A stretch of 64,000 nt of DNA from Bordetella avium (GTDB lineage Bacteria; Pseudomonadota; Gammaproteobacteria; Burkholderiales; Burkholderiaceae_B). The stretch lies in assembly GCF_034424645.1 (NCBI RefSeq), contig NZ_CP139969.1, positions 2,294,001-2,358,000 on the forward strand, read 5' to 3'. The position numbers and the translations under genes were made by a program. The notes beneath the pieces were generated by a model. The model did no database searches. It was not told where the DNA came from and saw only the letters and a list, made by a program, of their open reading frames with translations. Positions within the stretch are counted from its first letter, which is position 1. Every line of letters begins with the position of its first letter. Of this stretch, positions 9,773 through 19,975 are shown in pieces.

Positions 9773-11224
9773 TCAAGCGGCAGGCTCCTCGGGCTCTGCA
9801 TCGGACACCGTCTCAGGTTCTGCCAGGACAGGCTCTGCCACCGTTTCAGCCGCACGACTGGCTTTTTTGCGCTCGAATACCGCAGCAAAAAAACCGTCCG
9901 TGCCATGCAGGTCTGGCCGCAACTGCACGTAAGGCCCCTCAAGCTGAAGCTTGTCGCAACGGTTATGCAAGAGCGCAGCGGCGTCGAGACGTTCAAAGCC
10001 AGGGTTCTCGGCCAGAAAACGGTCTGCCTGCTGGGCATTCTCTTCTGGCAACAGACTGCAGGTGGCATACACCAGGCGACCGCCCGGGGCCACACAACGC
10101 GCAGCGCTCTTGAGAATGCGGTGCTGCAGCGCGACCATCTCGGCCAGCGACTGGGGGTTCTGGCGCCATTTCAGGTCAGGATTGCGCCGCAGGGTGCCAA
10201 AACCGCTGCAGGGCGCATCGACCAGCACGCGCTGCGCCTTGCCCGCCAGACGCTTGACCCGGGCGTCGTTCTCGCTATCGATGACGACGGGCACCACATT
10301 GGACAGGCCGCTGCGCGCAAAGCGCGGTTTGGCGCGCGCCAGGCGGGCGGCCGACACATCGAGCGCGTACAGCCGGCCGGTCGAACGCATCAAGGCGCCC
10401 AGCAACAAGGTTTTGCCGCCCGCGCCCGCGCAGAAATCAATAATCATTTCACTGCGGCGCGGCCCCACCAGCAGGGCTAGCAGCTGACTGCCCTCGTCCT
10501 GCACCTCAACCTCGCCCTTCTCGAACTCGGGCCAGCGGTTGATGGACGGATGCCCCTTGAAGCGGATACCCCAAGGCGAGTACGGCATGGGTTGCGGGTC
10601 ATAGCGGCCGGCCGGGCCGGCGCGCAGCACTTCCAGCAGTGCATCCCGCTCGATCTTAAGCGGATTGGCGCGCGCATCCAGTTGGGCCGCCTGGTTTAGC
10701 GCGCCCATAAGAGACTCGGCCTGTGGCAGCACGCTCAGGCGTTCGGCCAGCCAATCGGGCAGGCTATAGCGCACGTTAGCAGGCAGGGAGGCGGGATCAA
10801 CCTGATCCACCCGCGCGAGCCACGCCGCCTCGCCGGGATCGAGCGCATCGTTGACGTATTCCACACCACGCGTGGCCGCCAGCCCCAGGATGGCGAGTCG
10901 GCGCTCGGCCGGCCCCACACCGCTCTCGGCCAGTTGCCGGTAACGGCGCAAATTGCGCAGCACGTCGTAGACGCCCTCGGCCAGCTCGGCCCGGTCGCGC
11001 CCGCCCAGCGCCGGATTGGCCCTCAGCCAATGCGACAGCACGGCGTCGGCCGGATGCTCCCATCTGAGCATCTCGCCCAGCACGAGCTGGATCTGATGAA
11101 CACGATAGGACGCCAACGGTCGGCGCGGACGGTCGGAATTGTTGCCGCCACTATTGCTATAGCCGCCGCCGTTACGCTCGGAACGCCCGGACTTGCCGGC
11201 GGAGCCTTGGTATTTGTTATTCAT
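9773..11224 (-). CDS. rsmB: RsmB/NOP-family 16S rRNA cytosine-C5 methyltransferase
   Basis: SAM-dependent methylase expected to form m5C in 16S rRNA. 483 residues: a low-complexity Gly/Ser/Asn-rich, positively charged N-terminus (1-38), a NusB-like helical domain (about 40-150), then the catalytic domain with SAM motif DFCAGAGGKT (263-272) and both RsmB-family cysteines, Cys339 in DAPCSGFGTLRRNPD and Cys389 in YATCSLLPEEN. AGGA precedes the ATG at a good distance. It lies 39 bp after purN on the same strand. The family is certain; RsmB as opposed to another m5C methylase is likely but not proven. Confidence 0.83.
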   Translation of the reverse strand: MNNKYQGSAGKSGRSERNGGGYSNSGGNNSDRPRRPLASYRVHQIQLVLGEMLRWEHPADAVLSHWLRANPALGGRDRAELAEGVYDVLRNLRRYRQLAESGVGPAERRLAILGLAATRGVEYVNDALDPGEAAWLARVDQVDPASLPANVRYSLPDWLAERLSVLPQAESLMGALNQAAQLDARANPLKIERDALLEVLRAGPAGRYDPQPMPYSPWGIRFKGHPSINRWPEFEKGEVEVQDEGSQLLALLVGPRRSEMIIDFCAGAGGKTLLLGALMRSTGRLYALDVSAARLARAKPRFARSGLSNVVPVVIDSENDARVKRLAGKAQRVLVDAPCSGFGTLRRNPDLKWRQNPQSLAEMVALQHRILKSAARCVAPGGRLVYATCSLLPEENAQQADRFLAENPGFERLDAAALLHNRCDKLQLEGPYVQLRPDLHGTDGFFAAVFERKKASRAAETVAEPVLAEPETVSDAEPEEPAA

Positions 11225-11263
11225 GATGATTCCTGGGGAGTACCCCGGTTGAACCGCCGGCCC

Positions 11264-11932
11264 TCAAAGGCTTGCCGGCGGCCAGATAAACAGTCGGTTC
11301 GGATCGCCCTGAACATCGACGCGATGATCGGCGGTCAGACTCACTCGCCGCTCGGCCAGCCAGCGCGCGGCGGCTGGATAGGCGTGGTGCTCGACCTCGA
11401 GCACACGTTGCGCCAGCGCCTCGGGCGTGTCGCCTGCCAGCACCGGCACGCAGCCCTGGGCGATGATGGGGCCGTGGTCGAGCACCGGAGTTACAAAATG
11501 TATAGTGCAACCGTGAATGCGGACCCCCGTCGCCAGAGCCTGGGCATGGGTGTGCAAACCCGGAAAAGCTGGCAACAACGAAGGGTGGATATTAACCAGC
11601 TTGCCAGCGTAATGATTGACGAAGCCGGGCGTCAGCACGCGCATAAAGCCCGCCAGCAACACATAATCCGGTTCGAAGCGGTCGATCTCGGCGGCCAGCG
11701 CCGCGTCAAAAGCTTCGCGGCTGGGAAATTCCTTGTGAAACAGGGCCGCCGTAGGAATACCCCGTTCAGCGGCCCACTCGAGGCCGGGAGCGTCGGGACG
11801 GCTGGCGATGACTGCCGCCACTTCGGCAGGCCAGACTTGATCCGCGCAACTTTGCACCAGCGATTGCATATTGCTGCCCCGCCCTGAAATCAGGATGACG
11901 AAACGGCAGGGGGTCGATTGAGATTGAGGCAA
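11264..11932 (-). CDS. purN: Phosphoribosylglycinamide formyltransferase
   Basis: Transfers formyl from 10-formyl-THF to GAR in purine synthesis. The reading frame is open far upstream, but the protein begins at TTG 11932 (MPQSQSTPCRFVILISGRGSN), giving 222 residues, near the family length of about 212. Visible are the phosphate-binding GRGSN motif, LAGFMRVLTPGFV, and the catalytic Asn/His pair in NIHPSLLPAFPG with the later Asp of VLDHGPII. No strong ribosome binding site is seen before the TTG. It is divergent from ribF with only 48 bp between. Confidence 0.9.
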   Translation of the reverse strand: MPQSQSTPCRFVILISGRGSNMQSLVQSCADQVWPAEVAAVIASRPDAPGLEWAAERGIPTAALFHKEFPSREAFDAALAAEIDRFEPDYVLLAGFMRVLTPGFVNHYAGKLVNIHPSLLPAFPGLHTHAQALATGVRIHGCTIHFVTPVLDHGPIIAQGCVPVLAGDTPEALAQRVLEVEHHAYPAAARWLAERRVSLTADHRVDVQGDPNRLFIWPPASL

Positions 11933-11980
11933 GATAAGAAATTCCGAGGCGAGCCAACTCAAAATTGTAAACTCTTGTCC

Positions 11981-12946
11981 GTGAAACCATCGCTGCGCAT
12001 CTACCACCACCTGCCGCCCCCCGGCCAATGCGCCCCCTGTGCCCTGACCATCGGCAATTTCGATGGCGTGCACCGGGGCCATCAGGCCATCCTCGCCCAG
12101 GTACGCGAAGCCGCCGAAAAACGCGGCCTCATCCCCTCCGTCATGACGTTCGAGCCGCATCCGCGCGAGTATTTCGCGCGCCTGAACCGGCGCCCCGAAC
12201 TTGCGCCCACCCGTATCAGCGGCCTGCGCGACAAGGTCAGCGCGCTCGCCTGCGCCGGCATCAAGCAAGTTCTGATAGAGCCTTTCAACGCCCGGCTGGC
12301 GGACATGTCGGCCAACGCCTTCATCGAAGACCTGCTGGTAAAAGGCCTGCGCACACGCTGGCTGCTCGTGGGCGAGGACTTCCGTTTCGGGCGCAAGCGC
12401 AGCGGCGATATCGATCTGCTGCGCGAGGCCGGACTCAGCCACGGATTCGAGGTGGCTACCCTGGCCGATGTGACCGACCGCCACGGGCACCGCATCTCCA
12501 GTTCGGAGGTGCGCACGGCGCTGGCTGTGGGTGATCTGGAACGTGCCCAGCACCTGCTAGGCCACCCGTTTCGAGTCAGCGGCCACGTGATTCATGGCCG
12601 CAAGCTTGGCCGTGAACTGGGTTTTCCCACCATGAATCTGCGCGTGGCCCCTCGCTTCGCCGCCCGCTCTGGCATTTACGTGGTGCGCGCCCACGGCCTG
12701 GGCGACCAGCCTCTGGCAGCCGTAGCCAGCCTGGGCGTGCGTCCCAGCGTCGAAGAAGCCGGGCGAGTGCTGCTCGAGGTTTATCTGCTCGACGAGCGCA
12801 TCAATGCTTACGGTAAACTCGTACACATTGAATTTCTGCACAAACTTCGGGACGAAGAAAAGTATCCCGATCTCCCTTCCCTGACTGCCGCCATCGCCGA
12901 AGACGCGCGAAACGCGCGTGCCTATTTTGCCGTTCATGGACTATAA
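11981..12946 (+). CDS. ribF: Bifunctional riboflavin kinase / FAD synthetase
   Basis: Converts riboflavin to FMN and then FAD. 321 residues from GTG 11981 ([11 protein letters not shown]), close to the E. coli length of 313; an upstream in-frame extension lies across the purN promoter and is not plausible. The N-terminal adenylyltransferase domain has [13 protein letters not shown] and ISSSEVR; the C-terminal flavokinase domain has [18 protein letters not shown]. The last 11 bases overlap ileS. The ribF-ileS-lspA order is widely conserved in proteobacteria. Confidence 0.95.
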   Translation: MKPSLRIYHHLPPPGQCAPCALTIGNFDGVHRGHQAILAQVREAAEKRGLIPSVMTFEPHPREYFARLNRRPELAPTRISGLRDKVSALACAGIKQVLIEPFNARLADMSANAFIEDLLVKGLRTRWLLVGEDFRFGRKRSGDIDLLREAGLSHGFEVATLADVTDRHGHRISSSEVRTALAVGDLERAQHLLGHPFRVSGHVIHGRKLGRELGFPTMNLRVAPRFAARSGIYVVRAHGLGDQPLAAVASLGVRPSVEEAGRVLLEVYLLDERINAYGKLVHIEFLHKLRDEEKYPDLPSLTAAIAEDARNARAYFAVHGL

Positions 12947-15797
12947 AAAGACCCTCAATCTGCCCGACACCTCCTTCCCCATGCGGGGCGATCTAGCCAA
13001 GCGCGAGCCTGGCTGGGTTCAGCAGTGGGAGGAAAACCGCGTCTACCAGGCGATTCGCGCTGCCAGCAAAGGCCGGCCGCTGTTCATCCTGCATGACGGC
13101 CCGCCCTATGCCAACGGCGACATTCACATCGGGCACGCAGTCAATAAGATTCTGAAGGACATCATCGTCAAGAGCCGCAGCATGGCTGGCTATGACGCGC
13201 CCTATGTGCCGGGCTGGGATTGCCACGGCATGCCGATCGAAATCCAGGTCGAGAAAAAATTCGGCAAAAACCTGCCGGTTACCGAGGTGCATGCCAAGGC
13301 CCGCGCCTATGCGCTGGAGCAGCTGGATCGCCAGCGCCAGCATTTCAAACGCCTGGGCGTGCTGGGCGACTGGGACAACCCCTATCTCACGATGAACTTC
13401 AGCAATGAAGCCGATGAGATCCGCGTGCTGGCCCGCATCCTTGAAAAAGGCTATGTCTTCCGTGGCCTGAAACCCGTCAACTGGTGTTTCGACTGCGGCT
13501 CGGCGCTGGCCGAGGCCGAAGTCGAGTACGCCGATCGTGTCGATCCCGCTATTGACGTGGCCTTCCCCTTTACGGACAAGGCCGCTTTGGCCGGCGCCTT
13601 CGGCCTGGACAGCGTGGACGACGGCGCTATCGTCATCTGGACCACCACGCCCTGGACCATTCCGTCTAACCAGGCGCTCAATGTTCATCCGGAAATCGAG
13701 TACGCCTTGGTGCGCGTCTCGCCCACCCCGGTACATGGCCCCCTGGTCCTGATCGCCAAAGAGCGCGTCGAGGCCTGCCTCAAAACCTGGGGCCTGGAAG
13801 GCGAGATCATAGCCACGGCGCCGGGACAGGCGCTGGACGGTCTGCGCTTCGCGCATCCGCTGGCCCGCGCCGCCGAAGGCTATGACCGCACCTCGCCCAT
13901 CTATCTGGGCGACTACGTGACCCTGGACACCGGCACGGGTGTCGTGCACTCTGCACCCGCTTACGGTATTGAAGACTTCGTCTCCTGCAAAAACCATGGC
14001 TTGGCGGATGCCGACATCCTGAGCCCCGTGATGGGCGACGGTAAATACATCGCTACGCTGCCGCTGTTTGGCGGCCTGTCGATCTGGGACGCCAACCCCA
14101 AAATCGTCGAGGCGCTCAAGCTGGCCGGCTCGCTGATGCACGTCCAAAAGTTGTCGCACAGCTATATGCACTGCTGGCGCCACAAGTCGCCGGTCATCTA
14201 CCGCGCGACCAGCCAATGGTTCGCCGGGATGGACGTCACGCCCGAGGGCGGCGGCCAGACCCTGCGCGAAAGCGCGCTGGCCGGCATCGAAGCCACCACC
14301 TTCTACCCTGCCTGGGGCCGTGCGCGCCTGCACGCCATGATCGCCAACCGCCCCGACTGGACGCTGTCTAGGCAGCGCCAATGGGGTGTGCCGATGGCTT
14401 TCTTCGTGCACAAGGAAACCGGCGCCCTGCATCCGCGTACCGTCGAGCTTCTTGAAGAGGTCGCCAAGCGCGTGGAAAAATCCGGCATCGAAGCCTGGCA
14501 ATCGCTGGACCCGCGAGAACTGCTGGGCGATGAGGCCGACAGCTACGAGAAAAACCGCGACACGCTGGATGTATGGTTTGACTCGGGCAGCACCCACGCC
14601 ACCGTGCTGGGCGGTAAAGATCACGCCCTCCACGGCTCGCATGGCGAGCAATTGGCCTGGCCGGCCGACCTTTATCTGGAAGGCTCCGACCAACATCGCG
14701 GCTGGTTCCACTCCTCGCTCCTGACAGGCTGCATGCTCTATGGCCAGCCCCCTTACAAGGGCCTGCTGACCCACGGTTTTGTGGTTGATGGCCAGGGCCG
14801 CAAGATGAGCAAGTCGGTCGGCAACGTCATTGCGCCGCAAAAGGTTTCCGACTCGCTGGGCGCAGAAATTCTGCGCCTGTGGGTCGCCTCGACCGATTAT
14901 TCGGGCGAACTGTCTATCTCCGACGAGATTCTCAAGCGGGTGGTCGAGGGCTACCGCCGCATCCGCAACACGCTGCGCTTCCTATTGGCCAACGTGGCGG
15001 ACTTTGATGGCGTGAACCAGGCCGTGCCCTACGGCGACCTGCTCGAAATCGATCGTTATGCCCTGGTAATGACGGCGCAGATGCAAGCCGAAGTACAGGC
15101 TCATTACCAAAGCTATGACTTCCATCCGGCCGTCTCGCGCCTGCAAACCTTCTGTTCGGAAGACCTCGGCGCCTTCTACCTGGACATCCTGAAAGACCGC
15201 CTGTACACCAACGCGCCTGGCAGTCATGCCCGCCGCAGCGCCCAGACGGCCTTGCTCGACATCACCCAGACGCTGGTCAAGTTGATGGCGCCCATCCTGT
15301 CTTTCACCGCCGAAGAGGCCTGGAAGGTGTTGGCAGACTCGGCGCTCAAGCACCAGGCCGACGCCGCTCGCCTGACCATCTTTACCGAGGTCTACCACAC
15401 GCTGCCCCCTTACGCCGACGCCGATGCGCTTGCCGGCCGCTGGGGCCGCCTGCGAGCCATCCGTGCCGATGTGTTGCGCAAGCTGGAGGACGTCCGTGGC
15501 GAAGGCCTCATCGGCTCGTCGCTGCAAGCCGAGGTAGACATCTATGCCGACGGCGAAGATCTTGCGCTGCTGTCTGCCCTGGGGGATGACCTGCGCTTCG
15601 TGCTGATCGTCTCGCGCGCCACGGTGCATGCCCGCGCCGGCGAACTGGCCATCGAGATCGCCCCCTCGGCTCACAAGAAATGCGAACGCTGCTGGCACTG
15701 GCGCGCCGATGTGGGTCAAGATGCCGATCACCCCGAGATCTGCGGCCGTTGCGTGTCCAATCTGTTCGGCGCGGGCGAAAGCCGCGCAAAGGCCTGA
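12936..15797 (+). CDS. ileS: Isoleucyl-tRNA synthetase
   Basis: Class I synthetase charging tRNA-Ile, with a CP1 editing domain. 953 residues from ATG 12936 ([18 protein letters not shown]); the six residues upstream are excluded because the M-D-Y start is the conserved one. HIGH motif at 64-67 ([12 protein letters not shown]), KMSKS near 623 ([10 protein letters not shown]), and a C-terminal zinc-binding set CERCWHW...CGRC. The start overlaps ribF by 11 bp and lspA starts two bases after its stop. Confidence 0.97.
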   Translation: MDYKKTLNLPDTSFPMRGDLAKREPGWVQQWEENRVYQAIRAASKGRPLFILHDGPPYANGDIHIGHAVNKILKDIIVKSRSMAGYDAPYVPGWDCHGMPIEIQVEKKFGKNLPVTEVHAKARAYALEQLDRQRQHFKRLGVLGDWDNPYLTMNFSNEADEIRVLARILEKGYVFRGLKPVNWCFDCGSALAEAEVEYADRVDPAIDVAFPFTDKAALAGAFGLDSVDDGAIVIWTTTPWTIPSNQALNVHPEIEYALVRVSPTPVHGPLVLIAKERVEACLKTWGLEGEIIATAPGQALDGLRFAHPLARAAEGYDRTSPIYLGDYVTLDTGTGVVHSAPAYGIEDFVSCKNHGLADADILSPVMGDGKYIATLPLFGGLSIWDANPKIVEALKLAGSLMHVQKLSHSYMHCWRHKSPVIYRATSQWFAGMDVTPEGGGQTLRESALAGIEATTFYPAWGRARLHAMIANRPDWTLSRQRQWGVPMAFFVHKETGALHPRTVELLEEVAKRVEKSGIEAWQSLDPRELLGDEADSYEKNRDTLDVWFDSGSTHATVLGGKDHALHGSHGEQLAWPADLYLEGSDQHRGWFHSSLLTGCMLYGQPPYKGLLTHGFVVDGQGRKMSKSVGNVIAPQKVSDSLGAEILRLWVASTDYSGELSISDEILKRVVEGYRRIRNTLRFLLANVADFDGVNQAVPYGDLLEIDRYALVMTAQMQAEVQAHYQSYDFHPAVSRLQTFCSEDLGAFYLDILKDRLYTNAPGSHARRSAQTALLDITQTLVKLMAPILSFTAEEAWKVLADSALKHQADAARLTIFTEVYHTLPPYADADALAGRWGRLRAIRADVLRKLEDVRGEGLIGSSLQAEVDIYADGEDLALLSALGDDLRFVLIVSRATVHARAGELAIEIAPSAHKKCERCWHWRADVGQDADHPEICGRCVSNLFGAGESRAKA

Positions 15798-15799
15798 GC

Positions 15800-16315
15800 A
15801 TGACGCAAGCCTCGCCCAGGGCAAGAGGAAAGCTGGGCGGCCCGCTCCTGGCCGCGCTGCTGATCGTCGTAGTGGATCAGATCACCAAGATCTACTTCAA
15901 CACGGCTTTTTCCTTCGGCGAGCGCGTCAACGTGCTGCCGTTCTTCGACTTCACCCTGCTCTACAACCGGGGTGCGGCCTTCAGCTTTCTTGCTTCCGAA
16001 GAAGGCTGGCAGCGCTGGTTTTTCACCTCCCTGGGTGTGGTCGCGGCAGCCGTCATTCTCTGGCTGCTGCGCCGCACGCCTGACCAGCCGCGCTTTCGTG
16101 CAGCCCTTACCCTGATTCTGGGCGGCGCAATCGGCAATGTGATCGACCGCCTGGTCTATGGCCATGTGGTGGACTTCCTGCTGTTCTACTGGAAGGACTG
16201 GTATTACCCTGCCTTCAACATCGCCGACGTCGCCATTACCTGTGGCGCCGTGCTGCTGGTGCTCGACGAACTGTTCCGAGGCCGGGGCAAAACCAGGCAA
16301 ACGCCTGGCGCCTGA
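15800..16315 (+). CDS. lspA: Lipoprotein signal peptidase II
   Basis: Aspartic membrane peptidase that cleaves prolipoprotein signal peptides after lipidation; inner membrane. 171 residues with four hydrophobic segments (about 15-32, 68-86, 96-114, 136-158). The catalytic aspartates lie in GNVIDRLVYGHVVDF and in FNIADVAIT. The start is the ATG two bases after ileS; the longer in-frame reading lies inside ileS. The mltB product in this same window is one likely substrate. Confidence 0.95.
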   Translation: MTQASPRARGKLGGPLLAALLIVVVDQITKIYFNTAFSFGERVNVLPFFDFTLLYNRGAAFSFLASEEGWQRWFFTSLGVVAAAVILWLLRRTPDQPRFRAALTLILGGAIGNVIDRLVYGHVVDFLLFYWKDWYYPAFNIADVAITCGAVLLVLDELFRGRGKTRQTPGA

Positions 16316-16363
16316 TTCCACCTACAACCCATAAAAGCGGCGTTTGCGCGCCGCGCAGCCACC

Positions 16364-17560
16364 ATGCTTGATCTCGCCCGCAAACGCATCGTTCTCGGAA
16401 TGACCGGCGGCATCGCCTGCTACAAGATCGCCGAACTGGTGCGCCGCATGACCGAGCAAGGGGCTACGGTCGATGTCGTCATGACCGAAGCGGCCACGCA
16501 TTTCATCACGCCGATCACCATGCAGGCTTTGTCAGGACGGCCCGTCTTTGTCGATGCCTGGGATGCACGCGTGCCCAACAACATGGCCCATATCGACCTG
16601 ACTCGCGGCGCCGACGCCGTGCTGATCGCGCCAGCCAGTACCGACTTTATGGCCAAGCTGGCGCACGGCCTGGCCGACGACCTGCTATCGACGCTTTGCG
16701 TGGCGCGCGCCTGCCCTTTGCTGGTCGTGCCGGCCATGAACCGTGAGATGTGGGCCAACCCAGCCACTCAGCGCAATGCCGCTCAGTTGCTCGCAGACGG
16801 CATCACACTGCTTGGTCCCGCAGCGGGCGAGCAGGCCTGCGGCGAAACGGGTTCGGGCCGCATGCTGGAACCTCAGGAAATCCTGGCTGACCTGATCGCT
16901 TTTTTCCAGCCCAAGCTGCTGGCCGGCCGCCATGTTCTCCTCACCGCCGGCCCAACCTCAGAACCGGTGGACCCGGTGCGTGTATTGACCAACCGCTCAT
17001 CGGGCAAGACCGGCTATGCGCTGGCCCGCGCCGCTCGCGAAGCCGGTGCCCAGGTCACACTGGTGACCGGCGCCACGGCCCTGACAGCGCCTCGCGGGGT
17101 AACGGTGCTGCACGCCATGACAGCGCAGCAGATGTACGAAGCCGTCATGGCCCACGCCATGCAGGCCGATATCTTTGTTGGCGTCGCAGCCGTGGCCGAT
17201 TGGCGCGTCAAAAATCCGAGCCAGCAAAAGCTCAAAAAAGACCATGAAGGCGGCGGTCAGCCCCAGATGGAATTCGAGCCCAACCCGGACATTCTGGCCG
17301 AAGTCGCCCGCCTGCCCGGCGGCCCCTGGTGTGTCGGCTTTGCCGCCGAAACCGAAAAGCTGGCCGAGCATGCGGAAGCCAAACGCCAGCGCAAAGGCAT
17401 TCCCCTGCTGGTGGGCAATCTCGCGCATAAAGTCATGGATGCCGACAGCACGGAACTGGTGCTGTTCGATGCCCTTGGCGTGCATCCCCTGCCGGCAGCG
17501 CCCAAACTGGATGCCGCCCGCCGCCTGATCGCCGAGATCGCGGCCCGCATGCCGGCTTGA
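16364..17560 (+). CDS. coaBC: Bifunctional phosphopantothenoylcysteine decarboxylase / phosphopantothenate-cysteine ligase
   Basis: Makes 4'-phosphopantetheine in coenzyme A synthesis. 398 residues: CoaC flavoprotein domain (1-185) with GMTGGIACYK, the PAMNREMWANPATQ motif and the ACGETGSGRMLEP segment with its catalytic cysteine; CoaB domain (190-398) with LLTAGPTSEPVDPVR and NRSSGKTGYALA. In many relatives dut follows directly; here dut is 4.7 kb away with other genes between. The stop codon falls inside the hairpin described next. Confidence 0.95.
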   Translation: MLDLARKRIVLGMTGGIACYKIAELVRRMTEQGATVDVVMTEAATHFITPITMQALSGRPVFVDAWDARVPNNMAHIDLTRGADAVLIAPASTDFMAKLAHGLADDLLSTLCVARACPLLVVPAMNREMWANPATQRNAAQLLADGITLLGPAAGEQACGETGSGRMLEPQEILADLIAFFQPKLLAGRHVLLTAGPTSEPVDPVRVLTNRSSGKTGYALARAAREAGAQVTLVTGATALTAPRGVTVLHAMTAQQMYEAVMAHAMQADIFVGVAAVADWRVKNPSQQKLKKDHEGGGQPQMEFEPNPDILAEVARLPGGPWCVGFAAETEKLAEHAEAKRQRKGIPLLVGNLAHKVMDADSTELVLFDALGVHPLPAAPKLDAARRLIAEIAARMPA

Positions 17561-17584
17561 CGGTCGCACTGGCCGTCAAGCCGG
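17552..17584. terminator. Hairpin shared by two convergent genes
   Basis: Perfect 12-bp arms CCGGCTTGACGG and CCGTCAAGCCGG with a 9-base loop. The stop codon of coaBC lies in the left arm and the last codons of the convergent membrane-protein gene in the right arm. There is no U-tract; probably a two-way terminator or transcript end stabiliser. Confidence 0.55.
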
Positions 17585-18517
17585 GCGCGCGTCGGGGCGC
17601 CAGAGCCGCGCTAGCGCGGCCACCACCAGCAGGGTCAACAACACCCGGCCCAACAACACGATCCAGCCGTTCGCCCCCACCGCGACCAGTAACAGCGTGT
17701 CCTCTATGAGCGAGTGCGATAAAGACAACCAGGACAGCGCGAGAAAACGCGTTCGCGCCGAGAACTGCTGACGCTGGGCTTCCTCGATAATCAAGGCGCC
17801 CCCATAAGACAGCCCCAACAAAACCCCTAGCATTGTCACGGGTGCGACTTGCGGCTCCAGGCCCGACCAGCGCAACACCGGCGTGAGCCCGCGCCTTAGG
17901 GCGCGTGTCAGACCGCTACGGTCCATGATGTCCAGCAAGACCAGCAAGACCGTGATGACGACGAAGGTCAAGGCAAGCGAGGTCGCGGTGCCTTGCAACC
18001 AGGCGCCAACACTGAGATGAGCGGGATCACCCGCCATATCCGCGCCCTGCAACCACTCGAAAGAAACCGGCTGAGACAGCCAGCCCATGGCATTACAGGC
18101 CCAGGATACGGCGCCGCCATAAGAAATCGCCGCGCCCAACCGCAGCGCGGCCGTGGCCCAGAAACTCGCGCCTGCGCGGCGCACAATGGCCTGCTCCACC
18201 GGCAGGCTGTGCGCGAACAAAATCATCGAGGCAAGTGCGCTAAACTGCGCCGCCGTCATCTCCAGGCCTGCGGCCAGACTTGCCAACACCGCAAGCGCGC
18301 CATAGACCCCGACGAAGACACTAGCCATCCATATCAGGGCCGCCTGCGCCGGCAAGTTCAACAAACCCATGACCGGGCCGAACACTCGGCCCAGGGCGTC
18401 GACCCAGCCCAACCACTGGCCGATCTGCACCAGCAGCATGATGGGCAGCATAACCTTCGCCAGGGTGAAAAACAGGCGCAGGCTGCGGCGCAGCAGGTGT
18501 TGGGCGTAGTCCCGCAT
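17576..18517 (-). CDS. Nucleoside-recognition (Gate) domain membrane protein
   Basis: Integral membrane protein of the nucleoside recognition/spore-maturation SpmA-B-like group; no substrate can be assigned. 313 residues from MRDYAQHLLRRSLRLFFTLAKVMLPIMLL, with about eight hydrophobic segments in two similar halves (about 12-100 and 180-310). ISYGGAVSWACNAMGWL and GVLLGLSYGGALIIEEA look like the paired glycine-rich elements of the Gate domain. An upstream in-frame extension would run over the divergent regulator's promoter and is excluded. Divergent from the Lrp/AsnC gene, which may control it. Confidence 0.72.
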   Translation of the reverse strand: MRDYAQHLLRRSLRLFFTLAKVMLPIMLLVQIGQWLGWVDALGRVFGPVMGLLNLPAQAALIWMASVFVGVYGALAVLASLAAGLEMTAAQFSALASMILFAHSLPVEQAIVRRAGASFWATAALRLGAAISYGGAVSWACNAMGWLSQPVSFEWLQGADMAGDPAHLSVGAWLQGTATSLALTFVVITVLLVLLDIMDRSGLTRALRRGLTPVLRWSGLEPQVAPVTMLGVLLGLSYGGALIIEEAQRQQFSARTRFLALSWLSLSHSLIEDTLLLVAVGANGWIVLLGRVLLTLLVVAALARLWRPDARPA

Positions 18518-18637
18518 GGCATTGATCTGATCCGAGTAAAGGCGGCAGCATATCGCGAAAGCGCACCTAAGCACGCATTGCTTTGCTCGCGCAAACCGCG
18601 CTATAACCCGACCCTTGAAAGCAACACTATTGCGTTT

Positions 18638-19108
18638 ATGATTCTGGACCCTATCGACCACCGCATTCTTGGCATACTGCAACGCAACGCGGATCTTTCC
18701 AACGCCGCGCTGGCCGAACAAGTGGGTCTGTCCGCCTCGGCCTGCCTGCGCCGCGTAGCGCGGCTCAAAGAGGCCGGCACGATTCAGCGCGTCGTCGCGC
18801 TGCTAGACCCGGCACAGACCGGCCGGGCCCTGAGCGCCGTCGTCACCCTGACCTTCACGCGTCACGGTTCCGAATATCGGCGCGAGCTCATGCAAGCGCT
18901 GATCGCGGAGCCCGCCGTCACCCACTGCTATCTCGTGACAGGCACGGTATCTTGCGTGGTCATCGTCCACATGAACAATATGGACGAATATCTCACCTTC
19001 GCAGACCGGCACTTCGACCAGGACGAGAACGTCGAAGCGTTCTACACCCACGTCGTCCTGCAAACCGTCAAAAATGAACCCAGCCCACCTTTGCCAGACG
19101 CCGGCTGA
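18638..19108 (+). CDS. Lrp/AsnC family transcriptional regulator
   Basis: DNA-binding regulator that senses an amino acid through a RAM domain. 156 residues from ATG 18638 (MILDPIDHRILGILQRNADL), the usual family length. The N-terminal winged helix-turn-helix covers about 5-60 (NAALAEQVGLSASACLRRV); the effector/oligomerisation domain follows, with VTHCYLVTGTVSCVVIVHM. The 120-bp divergent space with the membrane protein suggests it controls that gene and itself. The ligand is unknown. Confidence 0.88.
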   Translation: MILDPIDHRILGILQRNADLSNAALAEQVGLSASACLRRVARLKEAGTIQRVVALLDPAQTGRALSAVVTLTFTRHGSEYRRELMQALIAEPAVTHCYLVTGTVSCVVIVHMNNMDEYLTFADRHFDQDENVEAFYTHVVLQTVKNEPSPPLPDAG

Positions 19109-19258
19109 CCCCGCCCGTTCGCGCCTGGACTTGCGGCTTGAGCGTCCAAGCCAGCCAAACAGGCCATACGCAATTTGAATGCGCATCACCCAACCGCCCG
19201 GGCGAACGATCGCCGCTCTTGAAGGCCTGCCCGATAGGCCAGCCAGGGCGGCAGGGGC

Positions 19259-19966
19259 TTAAACCAGAGCAATACGGCCCGGCGTCAGGACGCGTGGCGC
19301 GCTGGCTCCCTGGAATAAATAGGCATCGTGGGCCCCGAGCAGGGCCAAGCCACGGCCGTCCACCCGCAACGCATCACCTTCCGGCAGCGCCACCACCTGG
19401 CGCTCTGGCTGTACCGCGCAAAACTCGGCTAGGCGTTGATCGCGGGTTTCGCCACGGTGGCCTGCCGGATGCGCCTTGGTGTAGTGCGGATTGATCTGGA
19501 AGGGCACCAGACCCAGCGCATCGAAACCGCCCGGATCAACGATAGGCATGTCATTGGTGGTGCAGAGGGTGGGCCCGGCAATATTGGCGCCCGCGCTCCA
19601 GCCCACATAACCCGCCTGACCGGCGCGCACGCGCTCGGCAATCAAGGACAACAGGCCGCGGCGGCGCAGCTCGCGCAGCAGATGGAAGGTGTTGCCCCCT
19701 CCCACGATGATCAGTCGGGCTTCGGCCAAGGCGCAGGCCGGATCTGCCTCGTGATGCAGGCCACGGATCGCGATGCCGGCGGGCAACAGCGCATCGGCGA
19801 CCTGCTGCGTGTAATCATCCCAGGAGCGGCCAACACCGGCAAAGGGCACGAATAGCGCCGGGCCGTCGCCCGTCAACATGGTGGTGAACTCGGCCAGCCA
19901 GGGCTGGGCGTGGGTCAGATAGCCAGCGTCGCTGGACGAATTGCTCAAAAGAAGTGCGTTCATCAT
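19259..19966 (-). CDS. pepE: Dipeptidase E (alpha-aspartyl dipeptidase), S51 family
   Basis: Cytoplasmic serine peptidase cleaving dipeptides with N-terminal aspartate. 235 residues, matching family length. The nucleophile is Ser124 in GYVGWSAGANIA, within a glutamine-amidotransferase-like fold; VGGGNTFHLL (88-97) and the FQINPHY histidine region are also typical. The ATGATG start has no strong ribosome binding site. The gene lies nine bases downstream of the YdjM-like gene on the same strand, so they are probably co-transcribed. Confidence 0.92.
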   Translation of the reverse strand: MMNALLLSNSSSDAGYLTHAQPWLAEFTTMLTGDGPALFVPFAGVGRSWDDYTQQVADALLPAGIAIRGLHHEADPACALAEARLIIVGGGNTFHLLRELRRRGLLSLIAERVRAGQAGYVGWSAGANIAGPTLCTTNDMPIVDPGGFDALGLVPFQINPHYTKAHPAGHRGETRDQRLAEFCAVQPERQVVALPEGDALRVDGRGLALLGAHDAYLFQGASAPRVLTPGRIALV

Positions 19967-19975
19967 TCTTAGGTA

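Noticed and set aside
12993-14840. 615-codon minus-strand frame opposite ileS
   Set aside because: Shadow frame; ileS motifs are unambiguous on the plus strand.
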